A stretch of 64,000 bases of DNA from Gnetum montanum (Eukaryota; Streptophyta; Gnetopsida; Gnetales; Gnetaceae). The notes under the pieces are model-generated. The model saw only the letters and a program-made list of their open reading frames with translations. It made no database searches and was not told where the DNA came from. This document shows, piece by piece, positions 1-11,059 of the stretch; the first letter of the stretch is position 1; every line of letters begins with the position of its first letter. Both the position numbers and the translations under genes were made by a program. The stretch covers positions 960,725 through 1,024,724 of the forward strand of contig MNCI01014205.1 of assembly GCA_015680685.1 (NCBI GenBank), given 5' to 3'.

Positions 1-114
1 AGCCAAAATCAGCCAAGTCCTAAAAAATATAGGATGACATATACTCATCCCGATGAGTATATTCCTAATTTTACTTTTGTTCTCCATTAGGACGAATAGC
101 TGCGGTGGAGAGAC

Positions 115-2920
115 TTGCAAAGTAACATTGTGTTACCCCCAGATCGAGCAATCTCTCGCATGCTTTTTCGTGCCTTGGCACAGATTGGCATGCAAGATCA
201 TTTCGTGGAATACGTTGCGGAAGATTTTGACATGAGGGATTATTATCCCACAGATGCCCAACGTATGAGGGACTTAAGGCAGGAGAGCCAACATACATGG
301 TCGAAGGGCAAGGCCCCGCACGTCCTTAGCGAAATAGGAGACGAGGAACCCTTTATCATGGGTTCTTTAGCAAAGGATGTTCCCCCTCTTAATGATGGTG
401 AGGAGGTTGAGTATCAGAACCTACGATCAACAATACATATCCCTAGTTTTGATGCCTGTAAACACCAGCTATTCACAGAGGGAACAACCACTCATGCTAA
501 GGACGGGCACTTTGATATTCACAACGATCGGGGCCGTAACAGCCGAAGAGAAGGCAAGAAACATCGTCATGGTGATGGTTCCCCTTCTTCTTCCCCTTCT
601 TCACATCACTCATCCTCTCCTTCCACATTTGGGCGCAACCACCATGAACATAAAGGTGAGGATAAAAGTAAGAAAGAAGAAAGACCTCGACGAGAAAGTC
701 GAGAAAGAGGACAATGGCAAGGACGTAGGGAGAGTAGGGAACAACGTAGATATCACAGGCGTCATGAAAGAGACGATCATGACGAGCCCCTACTCGTAAC
801 TTGAAGTATGCTTGACATAACAGAGGCAGTTAGGATTCCCATAAGGCATTTAAAGGATAGCCAGATCAAATGATTAGACATGAATAATATCCCATGGTTT
901 GAAGGGGGATACAATGCTAATCCACAAAATCATTTACAGGCATTCCACGATGCCTGTGCCTTGCAGAATATAGAAAATGAGTGGGAAAAACTTAAGCTGT
1001 TCCCAAGGACACTCACCAAAGAAGTAGAGAGCTGGTACCGGTCCTTAGAACCGGAAACCATCAGGAGGTGGAGTATGATGCTAGAACTGTTCAACGAAAA
1101 GTATCAAATGTACTCTAGAGTGTCTAATTTGCGTAAGCAGATCCAAGGTTGGAAGCCAGGTACACACAAACCCTTGGATGCTGCCATGGCCCGCTATTAC
1201 ACATTGTTACATCGTTGCCCGGGCCATGGGTATGCTCAGTGGGATCAACTTCGTCACATCGTGGATGGGCTAAGGAATGAAACTAGAAGAACCCTTGGGA
1301 CTTACGCCCAAGGGAGACTCTCACAACTTAGAGCCCATGAAGTACGTAGCTTGTTGGAGCAAGTAGCAAAAAAAGAAGGTGAGCTACGAAAAAGGGAAAG
1401 TGCGGAAGAGTATAATCGTGATCCCTCCCTTCGAAAGAAGGGAGTGAAATTTTGTGATGAAGAGGATGAGTCACCAATCGAAGAATTGGTGAACTAGAAA
1501 ACCTTGCCGATCAAATAATTAACAATAGAATTAGCGGCTAAGGTAGATGACGTATGGAGTTCCTTAGACTCTAAAATTGAAACTGTCTTAAAAATTGTAG
1601 AAGAGTCTAAGGTTGAACAAAGTAGTGACAAAGGTAAGAAAAAGTGGAGAGATTTAGGCCCTGCACATAACAAGGGTAAGGGAAAAATCACTAACTTCGA
1701 TGTGGCTGAGGATTTTGATTCAGACGATGACGGTGGATGTGAGATTTGCCATTATGACCATCCTAAGGGATGTTGCCCTATCATCTCACATGTACAGGAG
1801 TCTAGGGTGTATGCACTTAATCCAAGACTCAACCAACGACAAACACCCCGTAGGTTACCTTATCCACAAGGTAACCCAAGGCAGTTCCACCAACCCTTAA
1901 CGTATTATCCAAGTGGAACTCCACCACAGCCCATCGGACAACATCAGCAGTGGCAATACCCACGGTCATGGGGGATGCCACCACCAACACAACAGTATCC
2001 TTACCGGCAGCCCGATCCATATGGTTATTATGTGTAGCAGCCGATTTCTCCAAGTGACTCTATGGGTCACACAACCCCCAACCGTCACTACCAAGCTCGG
2101 GAGTACTTTAGAAGGACTCCTTCTCCTCCGGGGGACACTCCATATCCACACCATCCTCCTAATTCATTCGCACCTCTTCCACCACAAGTAGTTCCCATAA
2201 CACCTACTGCTCCAACAATGCAAGGGGAACTTCCTCCTCAACCGCAGCAACATCACGCTACGAGAGTTGTAAATATCCAACTTGCTGCTGGTTCTGACAA
2301 CTGTAAAAAGAGAACTTACTTTAGAACCAAAAGCCCAGATAAACTCTCGCAACAACAAGTGGTTGAGGCCATGTACACTCCTCCACCATTTAACACTTTG
2401 GAGCACCCTTCAGTCCAACAGAGTGTAACGCATACGGTTATGTTAATGCATACCGTAACTGAATGGATCAAGGTGGGCCACCTTCCTAGGAAGCTAACTG
2501 ACCATGGGAGTTCCTTAATCTATTTGCAAATCGCCGAAAATGAACCACACAGGGCTCTTCTTGACTCAGGTTCTGGAGTCAACTTAATTTCATGTGAGAT
2601 GTATCACGCCTGGAACTTGCCCTAACTTAAGAAGAGCAGCATTCAACTAGAGCTAGCAGACCAGTCTATCACCATTCCCTTGGGATTGGTGGAGGACATT
2701 ATTACCCAGCTGATTTCTTGGTGATCAAAGTTAACAACAACGAAGGGGACTTCCCGATTATAATGGGAAGGGCATGGCTAAGTACAGTAGACGCATGCCT
2801 TAGGATTCGTGATCTTTCCTTGGAAATCTTGAAGATAAACATATGTGGAAAGATCGAGAAGAGGAAAGTTCCATGCATCACATACAGTGATTCATCTGGT
2901 GATGACATGGAGGAAATTCC
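115..2920 (+). pseudogene. gag-protease polyprotein of element G (5' part, decayed)
   Basis: One reading frame runs from 115 to 2625 with in-frame stops near 802, 871, 1495, 1516, 2035 and 2623, then shifts and continues in the frame that is open from 2718. The order is: a basic Arg/Ser/His-rich region (about 480-800); a gag-like helical region (880-1490) with WFEGGYNANPQNHLQAF and LTKEVESWYRSLEP, which resembles the retrotransposon gag fold; a Cys/His cluster (CEICHYDHPKGCC, about 1738-1776); a Pro/Gln-rich linker (1800-2290); and an aspartic protease with LLDSGSGVN (about 2555-2585) and IIMGRAWL (about 2758-2780). The frame then runs into A. The start is uncertain: 115 is a TTG and no ATG precedes it in frame. 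The product would be capsid plus protease. Lineage cannot be fixed without RT. Confidence 0.7.
2916..2920. repeat. Target-site duplication of element A, left copy (ATTCC)
   Basis: Five bases directly before the LTR start TGAAACACC. They pair with ATGCC at 20458-20462, one mismatch. Keeping this copy and removing A restores an uninterrupted G frame, which supports the boundary independently. Confidence 0.7.
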
Positions 2921-4562
2921 TGAAACACCGTGAAAATTGTGAGTCGGCCTCAGGCAAAGATTCGCGATCAGGCAAGAATACATGTCCGAATTCCAGAAGG
3001 GAGAACAAGGCAGAGTAAGGCAAAGAGACGCGTAGCATCAAGTCTTCGATTTCCTTTGNGTATGGGTGACAAATGTGGATCGGGCATGTTCTCAGTTGAT
3101 TTTGGGCTACATTACGCTGGTACGCATTGCGTCGCGTGCGAGAGCGTAATAAAGCACAAAAGTAAGAGACTCAAGCTGCTTTACGCTAGTTCACACTACC
3201 GAGCGTAGTGAAGGGTAAACAAAGGTTAACTTGGCGATGGATTACGCTGCGTACGCTGCGTTGCGTAACGAGCGTAACTTGACCTATTGCACTTCCTTTG
3301 GGTCCTTTTTGACGTTTTTGAAGCTCATTACGCTGCTTTGCGTAACAGAGCGTAAATCTGGCCTTGGACAAAAGACTTAGCAAAATATACGAGAAGTCNG
3401 GAAGTGCAATAGGTCAAGTTACGCTCGTTACGCAACGCAGCGTACGCAGCGTAATCCATCGCCAAGTTAACCTTTGTTTACCCTTCACTACGCTCGGTAG
3501 TGTGAACTAGCGTAAAGCAGCTTGAGTCTCTTACTTTTGTGCTTTATTACGCTCTCGCACGCGACGCAATGCGTACCAGCGTAATGTAGCCCAAAATCAA
3601 CTGAGAACATGCCCGATCCACATTTGTCACCCATACGCACAATGCGCAAATGCACGTATTGTGCGTAGTCACGAATTTTATTACAAGGATAGTCAAGTCA
3701 ACGATCTTCCGAAAGGTTTGAAACATGTGTCATCACAGCCATCCCTGCTCCACATATTGTCAAACTTATAAATGTCCCAGTTGGCGAAGAAAGAAAAAAA
3801 AATGAGACAGAACAGAGGAAACATCCAGACAGAGAGAGAAAGAGCAGCATTTTCTGGCAATCATTTTGGCAGCACTATCTTTCAACAGAGACAAGAGATA
3901 TTTCGCTTGAGCATTAGCAGCAGGAGTGATTACCCCTTTGGTGAAGACACAACTTTCTCCATTGGTGATCGTCGGCAGTTTCGAGCAAAGACTACCTAAG
4001 GCAAAAGGAGCAGATCAGAGATAAAGAGATCATCTGGTGTGGTTTGTGAGTTTCTATTGATCAGAAGTAGTTGATCGATAGATGTCAGTACTTGACCTTC
4101 CTTGCATCCCATCTCTGGCCTACGAGGTAGATCGGACTTCATTCTGTACTTCTGCTTGAACAGTTTTCTTGTTATTTTGTGTTTGCTTCACATCAAGTAA
4201 TCGGGGTCTCCCCATTGTAACGTGGTATACAAAATATTTATTCTTCAAGTCAAAGTGTAGATCTTGAAACCACGCGTTACTTTCGTGTCTGCCTCCTCTT
4301 ATCGTGTTAGCGTTATCATCGTTATAATTCGTCTATGTTGTTTTCCCCTCATTTTGCGACTCGTCGAATCAAATCGATCCACGAAATATTCACAATCTCC
4401 ATCGGTTTACTGATTTAGTAAGTCCTTGTTTGATCGACAAGACCATTCAGGGCGCCGCGGATTCATTTTTCTAGCATAGCCCTCGCACGGATCCATGGTT
4501 AAAACTGTGTACACAGAATTTTGTTTGGTATTTTCCAGCTACCGACATTTTTCGTCGTTACA
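2921..4562 (+). repeat. 5' LTR of element A
   Basis: It starts TGAAACACC and ends TTACA, matching the 3' LTR at 18908-20457 apart from an inverted block at 3059-3400. The 92-bp length difference (1642 against 1550) equals the difference between that 342-bp block and the 250 bp it replaces. A TATA-like TATAAAT at 3767-3773 is a plausible U3 promoter box. The U3 part is dense in TTACGC/GCGTAA motifs. Confidence 0.9.
3059..3400. other. Inverted, partly duplicated LTR block between single Ns (probable misassembly)
   Basis: Bases 3060-3399 are the reverse complement of normal LTR sequence, corresponding to about 19195-19535 in the 3' LTR. Of these, 3063-3297 are also present in correct orientation at 3401-3637. 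The block is bounded by one N at 3059 and one at 3400, and the LTR sequence corresponding to about 19046-19190 is missing. Neither the 3' LTR of A nor the LTRs of B show this inversion. A small contig placed in the wrong orientation is the simplest explanation. Confidence 0.85.
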
Positions 4563-4568
4563 GTTTTC

Positions 4569-4585
4569 TAGCGCTAGAAGGAGGG
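4569..4585 (+). promoter_or_regulatory. Candidate primer-binding site, element A
   Basis: Six bases after the LTR end lies TAGCGCTAGAAGGAGGG. The equivalent in B (31311) and C (60539, minus) reads TGGTGCTAGAAGGAGGG, starting with the TGG expected to pair with a tRNA CCA end. A therefore carries two changes at the start. I could not assign the tRNA from memory. The 237 bp from here to the gag start hold nothing else I can identify. Confidence 0.55.
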
Positions 4586-4821
4586 CCTAGGCTCTGATTT
4601 GTATTTTTTACGGGTAGCCCTGTTAGTGATCTATACCCGCGTTGCTGAAAACGTGAACGTAATACCTCTATGGAAGTTTACGAAAGTTCGTGTGGTGTGG
4701 ATCGGTTACCTTAACGATTCCTCTGGAATCCTGCAGGGTAGAAAGCCTAAGCGCGATCTTCTTTGTCCATCGCTTTTTCTCTTAAATCCAGTCGTTTATT
4801 GTCAATTAATCTACCTGATCA

Positions 4822-7350
4822 ATGGATCCATCTTACTCAACCACAACCGCCATGGTCGCCGCTGACTTGGGTGCCACATCTGTGAACCCTATCGCTGTCA
4901 CCAGGCCAGCTCCTGGTGTAGCGGGACCTCAGGGACCATCGCGTCGGTCATTGAGGCTACAGGGAAAAGACCCAATATTTACTGTCGTGACCCCTGAGGA
5001 ATACAAATTTATCTGCATCAAGATCCAGGCGAAGCTTGCCCTTAGCCGAGCTGAAATCGAGGCGAAGCGAAATTTCGAGATGATCCATCGAGGGGGCCAG
5101 GATTTCATCCCAACAGCCTATGACATCATCCCTTTAATAGACCAGTAACATGAAATTATAACACAGTTGGTCATGGCTAAGAGCCAGGTTGCATGGTCTA
5201 TGACGGAACCCCAGAATGGGGAGGAAGAAGATGATGAGTTTGCAGCCTAGTCTGAGCATTCGTATCACACTCTTAGTCTCCATACTTACGTCAACCCATT
5301 ATTCCCTCTTAACGGAGAGGCCGCCTCGCTCAATCCAGCCATGACCACATAGACGCATGTCCCCATCATTCCACAAGCCACTGTGCAGCCATCTGGGCTA
5401 CAAGTGCATGTACCCCACAATAACATGGGGGCGGTCTCATCACCACGTGTACTCAGCATTTCGGCGGTGGTTCTAGCAGGCACCGTGCCCCATTTCATTC
5501 CGCAGATCCAACCCCAAACCATATCCACAACTCGCCCAATGCAAACTTTATCTTTGCCGCCCCCTCCAACCCAGCAGATCACCGTCGTCGTGCAGCCACA
5601 GATACCTATTCAACAGCTTGCCGCGAGTCAGTGGACCTACCCCGCGGCACAACACAACCAGTCTGCGGTGTACGATGTGCAACCCTCGGTGGCACCTGCA
5701 ACGCATATTCCGCAGGTGAACCCGCAATATCCCTATCCTTATCCTGCTCAGCTAGCGGCGGCCAATCTTTCTTCCCAAACCGGTGGATGGTGGTCTTCAC
5801 AGGCACCCCTGCCTGCAGGGATTCCCGCCCCACCATCTACTAGCCAAACCATCCCATCATTTCCACCACCTGGTCCTGCTTTCCCAGGTCAGCCCCCTGC
5901 TCTTCCTGCACAGACACCTCCAGCAACAGGTCTAGATCAAGCCTTTCTACAAATTCAAACCCTCACAGAGGAGGTAAGGCATCTTAAGGCCGCTGGCTCA
6001 GACACTGTACAGATCATGGACTTTTACCAAGATGATCCCATTAGTCCAGCAGTCCCCATGTTGTCGTTACCACCTGGGATGTCCTTACCTCATTTTACCA
6101 AGTATAATGGGGAGGGGGATCCTAATGCTCACTTGGTCACTTTTAGATCCGAATCCTTGTTGTTGCAGCAGTGGCCTCACACGATTATCCGAGTCTTTGC
6201 TATGTCGTTGACAGGGAAAGCTTTAGATTGGTATCGAGCCCTCCCACGCTCTTCCATTTCAACCTTGGAAGAGCTTCTGACACAATTCGTGACTCGCTTT
6301 AAATACAACTTAAAGCTAGAAGTCAAGTTAGATCAACTCATGGGAGTGAAACAAGATCCTCTCGAACCAGTCCAGAAGTTCATACAGCGCTGGAATGCTA
6401 CTTTGAATGAAATCCGTGAGCCAATCGCGGACTCACATTTACTGGCCATCTTCAAAGGAGCAGTCAATGACTTTATCAAGTCAAAGCTGTATTACCTTTC
6501 CCCAAACTCCTTACATTAGGCCTTTGCTCAGATTAGAAGCATTCAAGATGCTGCGGAGGCCAGCAAAGACCCGACGTATGTTGCCTACAAAAACGCACAC
6601 AACAAAGGCGAGGACAAAGGCAAAGCGACAACAATGACAGTGGCTGCGGTGGCTGAAGGCGCAAAGAACAAGAACAAGAAGGCACCTACCGCGCCTCTTA
6701 AGACCACGACCAATGCAGGTAGCACTAGCCAGGACACTGCTGCCCTTGAAAGCTCTCCCCAGCCAAAACCAAACTTTGAGCGAAAAGACCACTCAAAGTA
6801 TACAGCCCTGCCTGTAAAACATTCAGAACTGTTGAAACAATTGTTAGGGGCCGGATACATTCAACCCAAAAGGGTATCCGAAGAAGCTCTGAAGCGTCAT
6901 AGACGTCATTGTGAACTGTTGACGAATCCTTCTTTAGCCCTGCCTAACGAGCCACCAGTTCTGAAATCTTTCAGGCTGGACCGTTTCTGTGACTACCACC
7001 AGTTGTGTGGTCACGACACAGATTACTGCTGGGCGTTGAAAGATGACATTCAACTCATGATCGACGATGGTCATTTAAAATTAGACGGCAGTAATCCAAT
7101 GCGTCTGGAAAATCAAGCGTTGCACGTGTATAAGGATCCGTTGAACGCAAACGATGCACCTTTCACAATCAACGTAGTGAGTACGGACGGTGAGAGGAAA
7201 GTATCACCCAAACAACCTTTTGTTTTGCGTGTACCTACCAACTCACAACAGGGGGGAAGCCTTTCATCGACAGCTAGTGGTGTGTCAAAGCCACCTTTTA
7301 TCATTTGTGCACCTTCTCAGAATGCCGCTCAGCCACGTAGCAACATCTAA
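4822..7350 (+). pseudogene. gag of element A (in-frame stops)
   Basis: Capsid/nucleocapsid polyprotein of a Tat-like element. The frame opens at ATG 4822 and stays in register through protease to 8613 without a frameshift, but has stops at about 5146, 5248, 5350, 6517 and 7348. B reads through the second, third and fourth of these sites with Gln codons. Visible parts: an N-terminal segment ending RRSLRLQGK; a Pro/Gln-rich region (about 5380-5950); the gag helical core with LDWYRALPRSSISTLEELL and DPLEPVQKFIQRWNATLNE (about 6210-6450); a Lys-rich linker; and the knuckle CDYHQLCGHDTDYCWALKDD (about 6988-7050), spaced CxxHxxxGHxTxxC as in Ogre-type gag. The start is chosen by the matching ATG in B (31557). 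Confidence 0.85.
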
Positions 7351-8613
7351 GCCGCGGCCTCGTCCGCGCCCATGCCTAGGGCACCCTTCATCATTAGGGC
7401 GCCAAAACCACCGACTGCTCCTCTCACGCAGGGGAAGACCTCTAACCAAAACCGCCAACCACCACCTGACAAACAAAAGGGGGAGAATACATCAGCTAAC
7501 GTTACAAAAGATCACTCTACGCTTGGCTTCCCTAAGCCTAGGCCCCTGGCCTCTATGCCTTCACCTATACCCTAGAAGCAGGATAAAGGTGCAGGAACGT
7601 GGCCACCTCCTCTCGGCAAGGGAAAGAACAACCCCCCAACTGACACCATGCCACCTCAGGAGATTTGTCTCTTGGGATGAATGGAAGAGGACAAGGGGGA
7701 TAAACAACCTAGCTGAGAGAGGGATCTCCTCGATGCGTTTACGCAGGTCAAACAGGTACTAAAACAAAAGAATACAACGCTGAGCCTTTATGATCTGCTC
7801 ATGACGTCCCGGGAACACCGTGAGGCTATGGTCCGCATGCTTACACCCATATCTGTGAATGAAAGCTTGCCAGCGGAGGAGGAAGCGATACATGCTGTCA
7901 TGTTTCCTTCCGAAGCTGAGCAATCTAGGCCTACCTCGCTGACCTTTCATGACGAGTCTATCAAAGAAGATCTTGAGAAAGGTCAGGTGACAACTGAACC
8001 CATGTTCATCACCATTCGGGTTGGTCAGTACCGAATCCGGAGGGTACACGTGGACGATGGTGCAGCTACAAACATCATTCCTTATTCCATCGTGGATAGG
8101 TTGGGTCTGGTCAACCAGATCACTCCCACGATGACAGCTTGCGTAAAATCGTTCAATGGGACAAGGGTTCAGGTCAAAGAGACGGTCCATATCGAATTTG
8201 TGACAAGAGATCAATTCTCAACAGAGGCCACATTCCTAGTCGTTGAGGAGATGCCTGGATTCAACTTGATCTTAGGGAGGTCGTGGTTAGCCCAGCTGAG
8301 GGCGGTTTCATCATCGATACACGAAGAGATACACCTACCCTACGCTGGAGGGGAGGTTGTAATACGCAGTGATGAAATCACCCCTAGGACTGTCAACAAC
8401 ATTGAGGAAGAATAGGGTTCGGAGATAGAAACATCAGATGATCAAACTCATCTCCAAATCCCTCAACAAACCAAAACCAATGATGATAGTTTAGCTTGGG
8501 CCAACCTGCCATTTCAAGGTGGCGGCGTGGAGGAGTCAGACTATAAACACCTTCGCCCTTACGCAACACTGAACGTGAAGGCCATTAAGAGACAACTAAG
8601 GATTGATAGTTAA
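7351..8613 (+). pseudogene. Aspartic protease region of element A
   Basis: Continues the gag frame after the TAA at 7348, with further stops near 7573, 7678, 7714 and 8413, ending at TAA 8611. The protease core reads RRVHVDDGAATNIIPYSIVD (about 8041-8100), where retropepsins have D-T/S-G; here it is D-D-G, identical in B and C, so it is a family trait and not decay. A second block, FNLILGRSWLAQL (about 8260-8298), matches the conserved ILGRxWL. The conserved tail VKAIKRQL ends just before the stop. Tandem array 1 begins 235 bp further on. Confidence 0.8.
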
Positions 8614-8847
8614 AGAATGACATTTACGCACATTATCACATTTTTATCAGCTATCGTCATTTGCATTCAGCAGTCTATTTTTCATTCAATACATATTCAC
8701 GCTATAAAAGTTTTCAATTTTTATGCTTGCCATCTCTTTACGCTATTGCATTTCTTTTACGTATGCTATTCATGTTGCTTAATCACTTTAGCCTAATTAT
8801 GCAGAATTGTATACTATCATCATTTACGCTTCCTATATTACGTAAAA

Positions 8848-9095
8848 GGCCCGCAACGGCCTTAAACTAGCTAGGGCCCGCAACGGCCTTAAACTAGCCA
8901 TGGCCCGCAACGGCCTTAAACTAGCCATGGCCTGCAATGGCCTTAAACTAATTTCCAATTTACGCAGACTCCTATGACGGCCCGCAATGGACTAAAACTA
9001 GTTCTGGATTATGCAAACGCCAGCAGTGGCCCGCAATGGCCTAAAACTAGTCCCCAGTTTACGCATATGGCCCGCAATGGCCTTAAACTAGCTCT
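8848..9095 (+). repeat. Tandem array 1 of element A (about 7 units)
   Basis: Degenerate 27-50 bp units sharing the core CCCGCAACGGCCTTAAACT followed by AGC, with T-for-C variants. The first four are close to 27 bp; later ones carry extra spacer. The core resembles that of array 2 behind integrase. The array lies between the protease stop and the 3' end of the antisense gene, and has counterparts in B and C. Confidence 0.85.
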
Positions 9096-9282
9096 GCCAT
9101 TCCATCGGCATAACTTAGGCAAAAGCCTTAACAATTACGCTTATGCTTTGCAGATAAAAACGCAAAAGACAAAACAAAAATGAATAGCATTTAAAATTGC
9201 CACAAAAATCTTGTAGCTAGTCTTCCAGTCGTTAGCATAACCATTGTTGATTCTAATCAATAAAACCATGCGTAAACCACAA

Positions 9283-10414
9283 TTACGCATCTCCCTTAAT
9301 GCCACTGTCACCAGTATCTCTTAAGTCCAGCTCTAGCCCTAATGGATCGTCCTCTAGTGGACCTTCTCTTCTGGGAAGTATTCCTTCATGAGAAATTTTC
9401 TCTTCATGAGGTCCTTGCTCTGGCACCGGCTCCACAGGGGGACGCTCTTCATCACTACGCTCCTCTTCCTGTGCTTGCTCCTCTGCTTGCTCGTCTTCTC
9501 TATCCCCTTCAGGCACCTAGATATAGAAAACATATTAGCAAGACAAAACTTGACAACACAATAGGAAAATTTAGACTTAGCTATGATTAAACTTACTCGC
9601 GATGGCCCTGCTTCCGCAGCAAAAGGAAGCTTTTCTAGGCCGGCCCACAGGCGCTTCATAATTTCCTCCTCAGTTAGGTCTGACCACACATCATCTCCCA
9701 AGGAAGCTCCAGCCTTCACCTTCCCTTTCTCCACGCTAGTCCAATGAGGCGGGTCAGGGAAGAAAGTAGGGACCGTAGTTTGGCCCTCGGGGAGAGTCAC
9801 CTCCCTTTCCGGGGATGCACTTACAGTCACCTGCTCTTGGAACTTCTGGAAGGCTTCGGATGCTCCAATGACATTAAGGAAGACTTGCAAGGATTGAGCT
9901 TTAACGGCAGAATCGCAGTAAAGTTTACGATAAGTGATGCTTTCTCGCTTATACAAATGTTTGTAGTCCTTTTCCTTCTGCCCCCACTTTTGCACACTTG
10001 CACAGTAATCTCTCCAATCCTGGCTTTTCTGAGCTAGGAGCTCTATCTGCATCCGCTGCTCTACCAACGCCCGACTGGTTTGCACGCTGTTTTTGATGGC
10101 GGTCCAATAACGGGAGTAGTCAATAACAGCAGTACGCCAGTCCTCATCACCCGTCTCCCGCGCCTGTAGGAATTCGCATCGCGACTTCAGGTCTCCGACC
10201 TCTTTTATCAGAGACTCAATCTTCTGATCTGACCTCTGCAGCCTTTTCCAGAGATTTTCATTCACGCCTTTACTCTCCCATAAGGAGCGAGTCGAGCGTA
10301 ACACACATTTACGCATCTCTTCATAAATATGGTGTGGCACGACTGCCCCGTCTGATGGAGGCTCTACTGTGTCCAAGTCAATGGGCTCCATTGGGTCCCA
10401 TCGAAGGTGAGCTC
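9283..10414 (-). other. Exons 7-8 of the antisense gene: coiled-coil and acidic C terminus
   Basis: Exon 7 (10414-9597, 818 nt, no stop in A) encodes a highly charged, probably coiled-coil segment with SLIKEVGDLKSRCEFLQ, SRYWTAIKNSVQTSRALVEQ and QDWRDYCASVQKWGQKEKDY, then a conserved WTSVEKGKVKAG block and EEEIMKRLWAGLEKLP. Exon 8 (9516-9283, 234 nt) is an acidic Glu/Asp-rich tail ending in TAA. The same exon 7 motifs (RYW, QDW, KWGQ, EKN/DYKH, DKGK, EEEI) occur in C at 54383-54930, joined to an exon 8 with the same phase, so this is the most widely conserved part. Confidence 0.75.
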
Positions 10415-10690
10415 CTAACAGCAAACATGGTCAATATATATGACATATTACTACTGTACAATAAAATACACCGTTTATAACTACAGTGTACCAGCTTCAG
10501 GATCGATGCGCTCGAGGCGCTCGATCATATTACTGACAACGCCTTCCATGAAGGTAAACTTGTCAGGAAAGTCTCTCCATGCTCTGCTCACAGCGATGGA
10601 CGTGGATGCATCCTCTTCTCTTATAGCGTAGTCAAGTTAGAAACTCTAATTATTAACAGAATTCTGCAAAATGGCTAACACGCTCATTAC

Positions 10691-10966
10691 CTCTACGAGT
10701 AATAGTGGCGACCCCGCCAACATCTTCTGCCTCTCTCCCCTCTTCACGCACAAGGGTTTGTGCCTCGCTTGCCCCTCCAGCTGGGGCCTCTTCACACACA
10801 TGAGTCTATGCGTCATTGGTTCCAACAGTTGGGGCCTCCTCACGCACAAGGGTCTATGCGTGGCTCACCTTAACAGCTAGGGCCTCTTTTTCTAAAACTG
10901 GGGCCCCTTCCCCACGACTTAGTATCACTGCCCCTGTTTCAGGGGTCAGCTGCTCCGTAATTTTCA
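10691..10966 (-). other. Exon 5 of the antisense gene: acidic peptide repeats expanded in A
   Basis: This exon carries about three copies of a roughly 20-residue unit ending in EEAP and containing A(Q/*)TLVREE. B has only one copy in a 179-nt exon against 276 nt in A. Two TAG stops fall in the repeats where another unit has CAG, fitting C-to-T decay. The exon ends at a GTAATG donor. It is low-complexity and acidic, probably a spacer. Confidence 0.6.
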
Positions 10967-11059
10967 CTGGTCATATCACAGTACATTTCATACATCATTC
11001 AAAATATTCTAAGTAAACATTGCGTAATACAACTTTCAATACATTTCTTTCACACTTAC

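Larger units (their letters stand above)
1..2920 (+). mobile_element. Element G (gag-protease LTR element), left part
   Basis: This is the internal region of an older LTR retrotransposon, cut at 2920 by the insertion of element A and resumed at 20463. It holds a decayed gag-protease frame and no visible RT, RNase H or integrase. After A is removed, the G frame passes from 2918 to 20463 without a shift and stays open to 20721. The likely 3' LTR of G is at 22513-23283; the 5' LTR must lie left of the window. G may be a non-autonomous family or one that lost pol; the window cannot decide. Bases 1-114 hold no clear start; the frame has a stop just before 115. Confidence 0.7.

Noticed and set aside
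3059-3640. A natural long inverted repeat or hairpin-forming LTR
   Set aside because: Single Ns at both joins, missing normal LTR sequence and absence from the other LTRs indicate misassembly.
4599-4865. An additional ORF upstream of gag, as in some Ogre elements
   Set aside because: It overlaps the gag start in another frame, is short, and is not open at the equivalent place in B.
5286-5582. Minus-strand open frame inside gag of A (and many similar ones)
   Set aside because: Shadow of the Pro/Gln-rich gag frame; not conserved in B or C.
8848-9095. Possible CRISPR array
   Set aside because: Units are degenerate, spacers are not uniform, and the context is a plant retrotransposon.
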